Part shown: piece by piece, positions 1-8,953 of the stretch
Layout: each line of letters starts with the position of its first letter
Position numbering within the stretch: the first letter of the stretch is position 1
Assembly: GCA_910584095.1 (NCBI GenBank)
Contig: CAJTYU010000013.1
Coordinates: 1-64,000, forward strand
From: an uncultured Dorea sp.
GTDB taxonomy: Bacteria; Bacillota; Clostridia; Lachnospirales; Lachnospiraceae
Direction of reading: 5' to 3'
Length of the DNA: 64,000 nucleotides
Notes under the pieces: model-generated
What the model was told of the DNA's origin: nothing
Databases searched by the model: none
The model's input: the letters and a program-made list of their open reading frames with translations, nothing else
Translations under genes and position numbers: made by a program

Positions 1-625
1 TATCAAACTGGGTAAATACATTATTCCAGATTTCCATATAGCGGTCGCAGTCGCAGCCCACCGTACAGTCTTCCTTTCCGCAGCCGTACCTTTCGCCTCT
101 GTCATAATACACCTCGGAACAGGGACCGCAGGGACCGGAACCGTGCTCCCAGAAATTATCCTCTTTGCCAAACCGGAATATTCTGTCCGCCGGAATGCCG
201 ATCTGCTTATTCCAAATCTCAAACGCCTCGTCGTCATCCAAATAGATAGACGGATACAGCCTGTCCGGGTCAAGCCCTACGACCTTAGTCAGAAATTCCC
301 ATGTCCAGCCAATCGACTCTTTCTTAAAATAATCGCCGAAAGAAAAGTTTCCGAGCATCTCAAAAAACGTGCCATGGCGCGCGGTTTTCCCTACATTCTC
401 AATATCGCCGGTACGGATACACTTCTGGCAGGTAGTCACCCGCTTCCTCGGCGGAATCTCCTGCCCGGTAAAATAGGGCTTTAAGGGCGCCATACCAGAA
501 TTAATCAGCAGCAGGCTCTTATCATTATGGGGTACCAGCGAAAAACTTTTCATCGCTAAGTGCTCCTTGCTCTCAAAAAATTCTAAGAACATCCTTCTTA
601 GTTCGTTTACTCCGTATTTCTGCAT
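1..625 (-). CDS. alaS: Alanyl-tRNA synthetase, N-terminal part (runs off the window start)
   Basis: Charges tRNA-Ala in the cytoplasm. The visible 208 residues are the start of the class II catalytic domain. They begin MQKYGVNELRRMFLEFF and contain the family blocks NSGMAPLKPYF, RKRVTTCQKCIRTGDI and GTFFEMLGNFSFGDYF, plus the EHGSGPCGPCSE stretch of the active site. The ATG at 625 follows GGAGG with good spacing. The rest of the gene, including the editing domain, lies before base 1. It is divergent from the ABC-F gene and has its own consensus promoter at 655-683. Only about 30 nt of leader are present, so no T-box fits here. Confidence 0.97.
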   Translation of the reverse strand, partial: MQKYGVNELRRMFLEFFESKEHLAMKSFSLVPHNDKSLLLINSGMAPLKPYFTGQEIPPRKRVTTCQKCIRTGDIENVGKTARHGTFFEMLGNFSFGDYFKKESIGWTWEFLTKVVGLDPDRLYPSIYLDDDEAFEIWNKQIGIPADRIFRFGKEDNFWEHGSGPCGPCSEVYYDRGERYGCGKEDCTVGCDCDRYMEIWNNVFTQFD

Positions 626-654
626 ATTATCCTCCTTAAAAATCACTATTTTTA

Positions 655-683
655 ATTATAAATATAAGGTCAACCTTTGTCAA
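655..683 (-). promoter_or_regulatory. Sigma-A promoter of alaS
   Basis: On the minus strand TTGACA (678-683) and TATAAT (655-660) are separated by 17 bp, a perfect consensus match. Transcription would start about 20-25 nt before the GGAGG of alaS. Confidence 0.85.
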
Positions 684-725
684 CGAGACAGGCAGAAGAA
701 TTTTGCATCGGAGCAAGGCAGCCTC

Positions 726-758
726 TTGACAGCTGCGGCCCGGATATGCTAGTATAAC
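726..758 (+). promoter_or_regulatory. Probable promoter of the ABC-F leader
   Basis: TTGACA at 726-731 is followed after 18 bp by TAGTAT (750-755), overlapping TATAAC (753-758). This is the only good promoter upstream of the ABC-F gene. It would make a leader of about 320 nt. Confidence 0.6.
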
Positions 759-785
759 CTCAGTTTAACGGAGAGGGGTGAAAGG

Positions 786-797
786 ATGAGGAGATAA
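786..797 (+). CDS. Possible 3-codon upstream ORF (MRR-stop) in the ABC-F leader
   Basis: An ATG-AGG-AGA-TAA ORF lies directly behind a purine-rich GGAGAGGGG (771-779), about 25 nt after the predicted transcription start. Tiny upstream ORFs on which drug-stalled ribosomes act are known in leaders of antibiotic-resistance ABC-F genes. Whether this one is translated is inference, since three codons with a Shine-Dalgarno site can occur by chance. Confidence 0.35.
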   Translation: MRR

Positions 798-845
798 TCT
801 GCTTTTGATTACATGAAGACAGTTGCAGTCGCAGTATACCGGAAA

Positions 846-1022
846 TTCCGTATATTGTTTTATCATGTTGCCAAAAGTGGATTATGTTCTCATAACCTCT
901 CTTTTTGCATGTGAAAATATGTGGGAATACTATCAATACGCTTGTCCTCCCGGCTGGTTTTATTTTAATCTGGAAAGGTCTGGCGTCTCCCTAATATGAT
1001 GAGGTTATGGAATGTAACGGAA
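846..1022 (+). promoter_or_regulatory. Candidate antiterminator pairing in the ABC-F leader
   Basis: CATAACCTC (891-899) is exactly complementary to GAGGTTATG (1001-1009). TTCCGT (846-851) is complementary to ACGGAA (1017-1022), which is the 5' arm of the terminator. The two pairings nest. If formed, the outer helix would disrupt the terminator at 1017-1051. The first segment can instead fold locally as GGATTATG-CATAACCT (879-898) followed by T5 (902-906), an upstream terminator-like hairpin. Complementarity is seen directly; the switching mechanism is inferred. Confidence 0.5.
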
Positions 1023-1051
1023 CTGTTTGGCAGCGAACGGTTCCGTCTTTT
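1017..1051 (+). terminator. Rho-independent attenuator in front of the ABC-F gene
   Basis: ACGGAACTGTTTG pairs with CGAACGGTTCCGT around a GCAG loop, giving a stem of about 12 bp, followed by CTTTT. It lies 24 nt before the ribosome site of the downstream gene and after that gene's promoter, the position expected of an attenuator. Confidence 0.85.
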
Positions 1052-1088
1052 GCATTTCACAGGCGGAATCCGAAGGGAGGAATGAATA

Positions 1089-2615
1089 ATGGCACAAATA
1101 CAAATAACAGATCTCACATTTACCTATGAAGGAAGCTTCGATCCCATTTTTGAACATGTATCCTTTTCCATCGACACGGACTGGAAGCTGGGATTTATCG
1201 GGCGCAATGGCAAAGGAAAGACTACGTTTTTAAAGCTTCTGACCGGCGGCTTCTCCTATGCGGGCACAATCCGTACGCCTGTAGTATTTGATTATTTTCC
1301 ATATAAACTTACCAGGCAGCAAATGAATTTACCTGCCGCGGAATTTATCGAGGACATGAAAAGCCAGTGCGAGATATGGCGGGTCATCTGCGAGCTTCAT
1401 GAGTTGTCTGTCGACCCGGAAGTCTTGTACCGGCCTTTCCGAACCCTAAGCCCCGGCGAGCGCACTAAGCTTCTTCTGGCCGTTCTATTTTCGGGAGAAA
1501 ATGATTTTCTGCTGATCGACGAGCCCACCAACCATCTGGATCAGGAATCCAGAGAACTTGTAAAGCGCTACCTGTCCGCCAAGAAAGGCTTTATCCTCGT
1601 GTCGCACGACCGGGATCTCTTAGACGCCTGCATTGACCATGTCCTTGTGCTGAACCGGAAAACCATAGAGGTACAAAGCGGAAATTTCTCAAGCTGGCAG
1701 GAAAACAAAAGGCGGAAGGACCAATTTGCCATAGCGGAAAATGAAAAGCATAAAAAAGAAATTAAGAAGCTGAAAGCAGCGGCAGCGCAAGTCTCCCAGT
1801 GGGCCGATAATAATGAACGCACAAAAATCGGCTTTCATCCGGTAAAAGAACATGACCGCTCCATTGCCACAAGAGCCTATATCGGCGCGAAAACCAAGAA
1901 AATGCAGAGCCGGGCTAAGCAGATGAAAAAACGGATCAGCAGGGAAATTACAGAAAAGGAAGGGCTTCTGGCCGATCTGGAGGAGGCTTGCCCCTTAAAG
2001 CTTACGCCCCTTTCCCACCATAAGGAAACCCTGATAACTTTCCGGGATTATTCCCTCTCCTATCAGGGCGCGGAAAGCCCTCTTTTTACCGGACTGACCT
2101 TCCATCTCCAAAAGGGAGACCGGATCGCCCTTCACGGAAAGAACGGATGCGGCAAATCTACACTGATTCAAATACTTCTGCAGAAATCAGACGCAGACGC
2201 CTCTCCTCTTCCAGTGGTAGAAAGCGGCCTCTGCGAGACTGCCTCCGGGCTTATCGTTTCTTATATCAGTCAGGATACCTCCTGGCTGACCGGCTCCATT
2301 CCCGCATACTGCGCGGCGCGGAATCTGGATCAGAGCCGGTTCTGCTCCGTCCTCAGGCAGTTGGATTTTGAGCGCGTCCAGTTTCTCAAAAATTTGGAAG
2401 ATTACTCGGAAGGCCAGAAAAAAAAGGTGCTGCTTGCCACAAGTATTCTTACGAACGCGCACTTGTACCTATGGGATGAACCCTTAAATTTTATCGACGT
2501 ATTCTCCAGAATGCAGATTGAAGCGCTGTTAGAAGAATACCAGCCCACTATGCTGTTTGTAGAACACGATAGCAGGTTCCGCGAAAAAATCGCGACAAAA
2601 ACCATCGAACTGTAA
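1089..2615 (+). CDS. ABC-F ribosomal protection protein, Lsa/CplR-type
   Basis: A soluble protein with two ATPase domains and no membrane segments. ABC-F proteins of this clade bind the ribosomal E site and dislodge lincosamides, streptogramin A and pleuromutilins. Domain 1 has GRNGKGKT (about 38-45), LSPGE (120-124) and LLIDEPTNHLD. A charged, coiled-coil interdomain linker covers about 204-300. Domain 2 has GKNGCGKS (about 350-357), YSEGQ and LYLWDEPLNFID. The length of 508 aa fits the family. The ATG at 1089 follows GGGAGG. The long attenuator leader favours a drug-induced resistance role over a housekeeping ABC-F. The exact drug spectrum cannot be read from sequence. Confidence 0.9.
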   Translation: MAQIQITDLTFTYEGSFDPIFEHVSFSIDTDWKLGFIGRNGKGKTTFLKLLTGGFSYAGTIRTPVVFDYFPYKLTRQQMNLPAAEFIEDMKSQCEIWRVICELHELSVDPEVLYRPFRTLSPGERTKLLLAVLFSGENDFLLIDEPTNHLDQESRELVKRYLSAKKGFILVSHDRDLLDACIDHVLVLNRKTIEVQSGNFSSWQENKRRKDQFAIAENEKHKKEIKKLKAAAAQVSQWADNNERTKIGFHPVKEHDRSIATRAYIGAKTKKMQSRAKQMKKRISREITEKEGLLADLEEACPLKLTPLSHHKETLITFRDYSLSYQGAESPLFTGLTFHLQKGDRIALHGKNGCGKSTLIQILLQKSDADASPLPVVESGLCETASGLIVSYISQDTSWLTGSIPAYCAARNLDQSRFCSVLRQLDFERVQFLKNLEDYSEGQKKKVLLATSILTNAHLYLWDEPLNFIDVFSRMQIEALLEEYQPTMLFVEHDSRFREKIATKTIEL

Positions 2616-2667
2616 AGCAGAAGACTGATTAAAAATTACCGTTGAAAAAGACCGTCTGGTAAAAAAT

Positions 2668-2720
2668 AGCCGCCGAAGCGATTATACCCAATAACTGCTC
2701 CGGCGGCTGCCTTTCTTTTT
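2668..2720. terminator. Bidirectional terminator between convergent genes
   Basis: AGCCGCCG (2668-2675) pairs with CGGCGGCT (2701-2708), extended by AGC/GCT. It is flanked by an A-run (2661-2666) on the left and CTTTCTTTTT on the right. It therefore serves both the ABC-F gene (plus) and the hydrogenase-like gene (minus). Confidence 0.85.
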
Positions 2721-2727
2721 ATTATTG

Positions 2728-4239
2728 CTATTTCAATTCGATCTCCTCCAACTCCTTCGGCGGAATCGCCCTTGAGGACGCCTTAATAAAGTCTTTGATC
2801 TTCTTCTGCGCCTTCGGGATCGGAATATTGGTTCCAGCTCCTGCCACACACCCGCCGGGACATCCCATGCCCTCGATCATACAGCCGTTCATCCGGCCGG
2901 ACTTGGCAAGCATCAGCGTCTTCTTACACTCTGCAAGCCCCTCTGCATGTTCAATGTGAACCGGTACGCCGGGGTAATACTCATTGATGCACTTTTCAAT
3001 TGCCTCTGCAACGCCTCCGGCAACCGCATAACCCCTTCCTGCCCCGGTTGCGTCATGGAAAGAGGATTCTGCCTCGTACTCTTCCAGATTAATATCCTTT
3101 GCGTCAAACATCGCCTGCAGTTCCTCATAGGTAACGACAAAATCCACGTCGCTTCTTACAGTCCTTCTCATAGCCTCCAGCTTCTTCGCCGCGCATGGCC
3201 CGATAAATACTACCCTTGCATTGGGGTGCTCTTTCTTAATGGTACGGGCGGTAGCCACCATCGGCGTCAGCTCTTGGGAAACCTTATCTGCCAGCGTTGG
3301 GAAATAGATCTTTGCCAGCATCGCCCAAGACGGACAACAGGAAGTCAGAAGGAACGGAATCTCCCCTGTGGTCACCTTATTCACATAATGATGGGCTTCC
3401 GCGATTGCTCCGATATCCGCGCCCAGCGCCACCTCGTATACCTCGGAAAAACCAAGCTCCTTCAGCGCCGCTTTTAAGTTTCTCGGCGTAATGTTGTCCC
3501 CGAACTGCCCCACATACGCCGGAGCCAGCTCTGCGATGATCTCGTCGCCTTCCGTCAGCGCCCTTGCCAGCTGGAAGATCTGGGACTTATCTGAAATCGC
3601 CCCAAACGGACAGTTAACCATGCACATGCCGCAGGAAACGCACTTGTCATTATTAATATGCGCCCTTCCCATATTATCAGAGTCAATGGCGCCGACTCCG
3701 CATGCCAGCTGGCAAGGACGTTCCTTCTTGGAAATTGCATCATACGGACATGCCGATTTGCATTTGCCGCACTTAATACATTTCTCCTGATCGATATAGG
3801 ATTTGCCATTTACAAAGGAAATCGCTCCCTTTGGGCATACTTCCATACAAGGATGCGCAAGGCACCCCTTACACATATCGCTGACCTCATACCCTTTTTC
3901 TTCGCAGGCTTCACATGCCGAAGGGATTACCTGCATAAGCGGCGGCTCATAATATTTATCCGAAATATTACTCGCTTCAACCCCGGCCGTCAGGTGTACA
4001 TGCTTATTCTCCGGCCGTAAGGAAAGACCCATTGCCAAACGGAGGCGTTCCCTTACCACTGACCTAGCGCGGTAAACGTTCTCTCTGTATCTTGGGGATT
4101 CCTCGTTAACCAGCAGGTATGGGATCTCCTCCATATCGTTGTTCAGTGTTTCCGGAGAACCCTTAAACCCTAATGCCGCTACCTCCTTGAATACCTTCCT
4201 CCTGATTCTCTTGACCTCCGTATCCAGTCCTCTAATCAT
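2728..4239 (-). CDS. [FeFe] hydrogenase-like protein, group B-type
   Basis: A cytoplasmic 503-aa iron-sulfur protein. The middle holds several Cys clusters (CKGCLAHPCMEVCP, CIKCGKCKSACP, CVSCGMCMVNCP) for ferredoxin-type [4Fe-4S] centres. The C-terminal half carries the H-cluster signatures TSCCPSW (L1), GPCAAKKLE (L2, with Gly where classical group A enzymes have Met) and EGMGCPGGC (L3). These variants resemble the poorly characterised group B monomeric enzymes. Expected chemistry is proton reduction or H2 oxidation with ferredoxin, or H2 sensing; sequence alone does not decide. It lies 53 bp behind metH on the same strand. The ATG at 4239 follows GGAGGAAC. Confidence 0.82.
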   Translation of the reverse strand: MIRGLDTEVKRIRRKVFKEVAALGFKGSPETLNNDMEEIPYLLVNEESPRYRENVYRARSVVRERLRLAMGLSLRPENKHVHLTAGVEASNISDKYYEPPLMQVIPSACEACEEKGYEVSDMCKGCLAHPCMEVCPKGAISFVNGKSYIDQEKCIKCGKCKSACPYDAISKKERPCQLACGVGAIDSDNMGRAHINNDKCVSCGMCMVNCPFGAISDKSQIFQLARALTEGDEIIAELAPAYVGQFGDNITPRNLKAALKELGFSEVYEVALGADIGAIAEAHHYVNKVTTGEIPFLLTSCCPSWAMLAKIYFPTLADKVSQELTPMVATARTIKKEHPNARVVFIGPCAAKKLEAMRRTVRSDVDFVVTYEELQAMFDAKDINLEEYEAESSFHDATGAGRGYAVAGGVAEAIEKCINEYYPGVPVHIEHAEGLAECKKTLMLAKSGRMNGCMIEGMGCPGGCVAGAGTNIPIPKAQKKIKDFIKASSRAIPPKELEEIELK

Positions 4240-4292
4240 CTCTGTTCCTCCTTCATGTATATATGTTTATTTCTTATTTGGCTTTATCAGAT

Positions 4293-6689
4293 CTATTCCC
4301 TGCCAAATACCTTCTGGGCATAATAGACCGACTGCATGGCGTCCTTCCCGTAAAAATCCGCCCCGATCCTGTCCGCATATTCCTGATTCAGCACCGCGCC
4401 GCCCACCATAACAAGGCAGTCCGGTTTCTGTTCCCTAAGCAGTCTTATCGTCTCTTCCATACTTACCACCGTCGTAGTCATCAGCGCGCTTAAGCCTACC
4501 AGCTTTACATTTTCCTCCTCCGCTTTCTGCAGAATCGTTTCCGGATCAACATCCTTGCCCAGATCAATCACCTCAAAGCTGTAATTTTCCAGAAGCACCT
4601 TCACAATATTTTTTCCGATATCATGGATGTCCCCTTTTACCGTAGCCAGAATCACCTTGTCCTTGTGTTCTGTTAAGGTGTCCGCCCCGATAAACCGCTC
4701 CTTGATCACTGCAAAGGCGTTCTTCGCCGCCTCCGCGCTCATGAGAAGCTGGGGCAGAAATACTGTTCCCTGTTCAAAGCCCTTTCCCACCCGGTCAAGA
4801 GCCGGAACCAGTTCCTGATTGATGATCTCAAGCGGCTCCCTCTCTCCGGCCAGCCTCACTGTAATCTGGTGCGCCTCCTCTTTCAGTCCCCTTTCGATAG
4901 CAGACGCAAGCGTCATCACCGAAGGCTCCGGCGCGGCCAAGGCTTTATTCTCTGCCGTTCGGCTTCCGTACTTCCCGATATAGCGCTCAAAATTCTCATC
5001 ATACCCCATCAGCGCGCAGAAGGAATCGTATGCGCGCATCATATCCTCCGAGGCGGGATTTATGATCCCCGCGCTCAGCCCATTCTGCAGGGCCATGGTA
5101 TAGAAATGAGAATTAACCGCGGGCCGGCAAGGCAGGCCGAAGGAAATATTCGACACGCCCAGAACCGTTCTGACGCCGCACCGTTCTCTGACAAGCCTTA
5201 ACGCTTCCAGCGTGGTCTTCGCCCCCTCGGCGTCGGAGCTTATGGTCATGGCAAGCACGTCAATCACGATATCCCTTTTATCAATCCCATACTTTGCTGC
5301 CTCCGCTATAATCCTCTCCGCAATGCGAAGCCTCCCTTCGGCAGTCTCCGGGATTCCATCTTCGTCAAGGGTAAGCCCCACCACAACGCCGCCGTATTTC
5401 TGTATCAGCGGAAATACCTGCTTCATGGATTCCTGTTTGCCGTTGACCGAGTTGATCATCGGTTTTCCATTGTAAATACGCATGGCTGCTTCCATGGCTT
5501 TTTCGCTGACCGTATCTATCTGCAGCGGCAGGCTGGTAACGCTCTGGATCTCCTTCACCGCCTCTTCTATCACCGCCCTCTCGTCAAGATCCGGCAGCCC
5601 CACGTTTACATCCAGAATATGCGCGCCCTTCTCCTGCTGCATAATGGCTTCTTTTAACAGATAATCCATATCATGATCTTTTAACGCCTGTTTTAATTTC
5701 TTTTTGCCGGTGGGATTGATCCGCTCCCCGATGATCACCGGCCTGTCTGCAATCTCTACGGCTCTTCCATAGGAAGAAACCATTGTCCGGCTCTTCTTTA
5801 CCGGTTCCTTTACCGCAAGCCCCCTGCAGGCTGCCGTCATAGCGCGGATATGCTCCGGCGTGGTTCCGCAGCACCCTCCGATCACGCAGGCGCCCAGTTT
5901 TACGATTTTTTTCATGATCCGGGCAAAGCTTTCCGGCTCCACATCATAGTAGGCAACGCCGTCCTTCTGCTTCGGAAGGCCCGCGTTTGGCTTTACGATT
6001 ACCGGAAGGGAAGTATACTTCATAACCTCCTCCAGAAGGGGCAGCATCTGCTCTGGGCCAAGTCCGCAGTTCATGCCCAGCGCGTCCACCCTAAGCCCCT
6101 CTAACATGGCGATTACGCCTGGAATGTCCCCGCCGGTAAGAAGCTTGCCTTTCTCGTCAAAAATCAGGGTCACAAATACCGGAAGCTTGGTATGCTCCTT
6201 TGCCGCCAGCACTGCCGCTTTCACTTCATAGGTATCGCTCATCGTCTCGATATGGATCAGATCCGCCCCGGCTTCCTCTCCGTAACGCATGGTTTGTGCG
6301 AAGGCTTCATACGCCTCCTCAAAGGACAGATCTCCCATAGGCTTTAGGAGCTTCCCTGTTGGTCCCACATCCATGGCGACATACACTTCTCTTCCGTCGC
6401 GTACGCCGAAATTCGCGCCCTCCTTGGCGCTTACAACAGCCGCCGTAACAATATCCTCCAACTCATACTCGCCGCTGTGGAATTTCAGCGCGTTTGCCCC
6501 AAAGGTATTGGCAAGCACGATATCGCTGCCCGCCTCAAAATACTGTCTGTGAATGTCAAATACTTCCTCGGTATGTTCAATATTCCAGATTTCCGGGAGC
6601 TCCCCCGGCTTCAATCCCCGTTCCTGAAGAAGGGTCCCCATGCCGCCGTCAAAAAACAGCAGTTCCTTTCCAAGCCTATCCTTTATCAT
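4293..6689 (-). CDS. metH: Cobalamin-dependent methionine synthase without reactivation domain
   Basis: Transfers a methyl group from methyltetrahydrofolate via cobalamin to homocysteine. The 798 aa cover a homocysteine-binding barrel (about 1-290; zinc ligands in GMNCGLGPEQ and GGCCGTTPEH), a pterin-binding barrel (about 315-570) and a cobalamin module (about 600-798) with the cobalt-ligand motif GDIHDIGKN. The C-terminal AdoMet-binding reactivation domain of long MetH (about 1,200 aa) is absent. The gene immediately upstream, ending one base before this start, encodes a separate version, so the two probably work together. The ATG at 6689 has GGAGG. No cobalamin or SAM riboswitch was seen. 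Confidence 0.93.
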   Translation of the reverse strand: MIKDRLGKELLFFDGGMGTLLQERGLKPGELPEIWNIEHTEEVFDIHRQYFEAGSDIVLANTFGANALKFHSGEYELEDIVTAAVVSAKEGANFGVRDGREVYVAMDVGPTGKLLKPMGDLSFEEAYEAFAQTMRYGEEAGADLIHIETMSDTYEVKAAVLAAKEHTKLPVFVTLIFDEKGKLLTGGDIPGVIAMLEGLRVDALGMNCGLGPEQMLPLLEEVMKYTSLPVIVKPNAGLPKQKDGVAYYDVEPESFARIMKKIVKLGACVIGGCCGTTPEHIRAMTAACRGLAVKEPVKKSRTMVSSYGRAVEIADRPVIIGERINPTGKKKLKQALKDHDMDYLLKEAIMQQEKGAHILDVNVGLPDLDERAVIEEAVKEIQSVTSLPLQIDTVSEKAMEAAMRIYNGKPMINSVNGKQESMKQVFPLIQKYGGVVVGLTLDEDGIPETAEGRLRIAERIIAEAAKYGIDKRDIVIDVLAMTISSDAEGAKTTLEALRLVRERCGVRTVLGVSNISFGLPCRPAVNSHFYTMALQNGLSAGIINPASEDMMRAYDSFCALMGYDENFERYIGKYGSRTAENKALAAPEPSVMTLASAIERGLKEEAHQITVRLAGEREPLEIINQELVPALDRVGKGFEQGTVFLPQLLMSAEAAKNAFAVIKERFIGADTLTEHKDKVILATVKGDIHDIGKNIVKVLLENYSFEVIDLGKDVDPETILQKAEEENVKLVGLSALMTTTVVSMEETIRLLREQKPDCLVMVGGAVLNQEYADRIGADFYGKDAMQSVYYAQKVFGRE

Positions 6690-7337
6690 CTATGTATTCC
6701 TCCGATATATGCAGTCTTTTTTCCGGCAGGTCTCACAGCCCTGTATGGAGCAGTTCTCCTTCTTCCTGCTGATTCCCATAACCGCCGTCACCGACTTTGC
6801 AGGCGTCAGCATAAAACTGTCTGTCATCGTAAGCCCGATGCTCTTATCCGCATGCAGCATCCTTAGGATCATCTCCTGATTTCGGATGTCAAAATCCCCA
6901 TATCCGGGACTGAACCTTGGACGCAGGTACTTTCCCTCCGCCTCCAGTTCTTTCTGAAGCTTCTTCTGGCATGTATCCAGATACTCCTCCAAAAGCGCCG
7001 CCGCTGCCGCCTGCAGTACCACCGCCTTAGCCATATCTGTCAGCGAGTACCGCTTCATCATACGGTCCACGCCGATGCCAAGCGTCGCTCCTATGAGCAG
7101 CGCCTCCTTACAGTCCCTCAGATTTTTCTTAAGATCCCTACTTACAATGTTCATATTCCCAATCGCAATTTCTCCCGCCTCTCCCTGAATTACATCAAAA
7201 ATGCGATAGATGATACGCCTCTTTGCAGCTCTGTCCAATTCTCTGAATGAGTCTTCTATCAAAGCAAGCGTCTGTTCATCTACCGCATGACCTCCATAAC
7301 CCAGATAACGGACCGCCTCTTTTATTCTTGCATCCAT
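6690..7337 (-). CDS. Methionine synthase activation (reactivation-domain) protein
   Basis: A 215-aa protein directly before metH with translationally tight spacing. It resembles the AdoMet-binding activation domain of MetH, which remethylates oxidised cob(II)alamin: a helical N-terminus, then a stretch around RPRFSPGYGDFDI (the RxxxGY-type AdoMet region) and a C-terminal KKENCSIQGCETCRKKDC Cys cluster. Free-standing versions are common in clostridia with short MetH. The position makes the functional pairing likely. The role of the C-terminal cysteines is unknown. Confidence 0.82.
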   Translation of the reverse strand: MDARIKEAVRYLGYGGHAVDEQTLALIEDSFRELDRAAKRRIIYRIFDVIQGEAGEIAIGNMNIVSRDLKKNLRDCKEALLIGATLGIGVDRMMKRYSLTDMAKAVVLQAAAAALLEEYLDTCQKKLQKELEAEGKYLRPRFSPGYGDFDIRNQEMILRMLHADKSIGLTMTDSFMLTPAKSVTAVMGISRKKENCSIQGCETCRKKDCIYRRNT

Positions 7338-7386
7338 ATACAGGCTCCTGTTATCTTCTTTTAACGGACTGCTGACATCCGTTCTC

Positions 7387-8823
7387 TTATAATCTGTCGT
7401 ACAGTTCCTCGTATTGTCTTGCGGAATTATTCCATGAGAAGTCTTTTTCCATCGCCCTCTCTACCATCTTATTCCAATCTCTCTTCTTGTCGTAATAAAT
7501 CTGCTCTGCGTAACGAATCGTATTCAGCATCTCATGGGCGTTGTAATTCGTAAAGCTAAAGCCTGTTCCCGTCTTCTCGTACTCATTGTACGCCTCTACA
7601 GTATCCTTCAGGCCGCCGGTCTCGCGAACAATTGGAAGCGTGCCGTAGCGAAGGCTCATAAGCTGGCTCAGGCCGCATGGCTCAAACAGCGAAGGCATCA
7701 GGAAAGCGTCGCAGCTTGCGTAAATCTTATGTGACATCGGATCCGAATAGTAAATATTCGCTGAAACCTTATCCGGATATTTCCATGCAAAATGCCGGAA
7801 CATGTTCTCATACTGCTCTGCACCGGTACCAAGCGCCACAATCTGGATCTCGTCCTGACACAACTCATCCATAATATACGCAATCAGGTCGAAGCCCTTC
7901 TGATCCGTCAGCCGGGATACAATACCGATCATCATCCTTTTCGGGTCTTCTGCAAGCCCCAGCTCCCTTTGTAAGGCAACTTTGTTCTTAACCTTCTCTT
8001 TTCTAAAATTTTTGATTGAGAAATTCTTCTCAATCCGTGTATCCGTCTCCGGATCCCAGTCCGTATAATCCAAACCGTTTACGATTCCCGACAGGCAGTT
8101 GGAGCGGGCGTTCATCAGGCCGTCCAGCTTCTCGCCGTAGAACGGCGTCTTAATCTCCTCCGCATATGTATTGCTTACGGTCGTTACCCAGTCTGCGTAG
8201 ACAATACCGCCCTTCAGATAGTTCGCGTCCTTATATGCCTCCAGCTTGTCCGGTACGAAATAATATTCAGGAAGCCCCGTCATATCCTTGATCCGCTTCG
8301 TGTCCCATGTCCCTTGGAACTTCAGGTTGTGAATTGTCATGACTGTCTTTATCCCTCTGAAAAATTCATTGCCGTAGCGGAAATTATCCAGATATACCGG
8401 AACCAGTCCCGTCTGCCAATCATGGCAGTGGATAATATCCGGCCGGTAATCGATCAGCGGAAGCGTGCTAAGAACCGCCTTCGAGAAAAACGCAAACTTC
8501 TCAACATCCCCAAAAATCTCCCCATATGGTGCAAATCCATTAAAGTATCCTTCATTATCTATAAAATAGAACGTAACTCCTTCGTGTTCCAGCCTAAGAA
8601 CTCCTACGTACTCTGATCTCCAATTCCAATCCATATAAAAGTGTGTTACATACTCCAGTTTGCTGCGCCACTCTTCCTTGATGCACATATACTTCGGAAG
8701 CATTACGCGTACTTCATACTTTTCCTTATCAAAATACTTCGGCAGTGACCCTGCTACGTCTGCAAGTCCGCCGGTCTTAATAAACGGTACTGCCTCTGAA
8801 GTTGCAAAAAGTATCTTTTTCAT
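7387..8823 (-). CDS. glgA: Glycogen synthase (ADP-glucose, GT5)
   Basis: Elongates alpha-1,4-glucan from ADP-glucose in the cytoplasm. It begins MKKILFATSEAVPF with the ADP-glucose-binding KTGGLADV motif near residues 15-22, and the C-terminal half has EPCGLSQLMSLRYGTLPIVR and ETGGLKDTV of the GT-B fold. The start at 8823 is chosen because GGAGG sits 8 nt before it. An in-frame ATG at 8859 would add 12 residues lacking family similarity. The length of 478 aa is typical. No other glycogen gene is adjacent in the window. Confidence 0.95.
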   Translation of the reverse strand: MKKILFATSEAVPFIKTGGLADVAGSLPKYFDKEKYEVRVMLPKYMCIKEEWRSKLEYVTHFYMDWNWRSEYVGVLRLEHEGVTFYFIDNEGYFNGFAPYGEIFGDVEKFAFFSKAVLSTLPLIDYRPDIIHCHDWQTGLVPVYLDNFRYGNEFFRGIKTVMTIHNLKFQGTWDTKRIKDMTGLPEYYFVPDKLEAYKDANYLKGGIVYADWVTTVSNTYAEEIKTPFYGEKLDGLMNARSNCLSGIVNGLDYTDWDPETDTRIEKNFSIKNFRKEKVKNKVALQRELGLAEDPKRMMIGIVSRLTDQKGFDLIAYIMDELCQDEIQIVALGTGAEQYENMFRHFAWKYPDKVSANIYYSDPMSHKIYASCDAFLMPSLFEPCGLSQLMSLRYGTLPIVRETGGLKDTVEAYNEYEKTGTGFSFTNYNAHEMLNTIRYAEQIYYDKKRDWNKMVERAMEKDFSWNNSARQYEELYDRL

Positions 8824-8953
8824 CTTTCTTTCCTCCATTTGAATAAAACATTCCTTCATACTTTGTTATTGTACCGTATTTTTCACAAAAAATAAAGCGA
8901 TATCCTGTTTTTCTAATTAATATTTTAACAATTTACCCGATTTTTGGCCTGAT

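Noticed and set aside
626..780. Possible T-box leader for alaS
   Set aside because: The promoter lies so close that the leader is only about 30 nt, and no AGGGTGGNACCGCG-type sequence is present on the minus strand.
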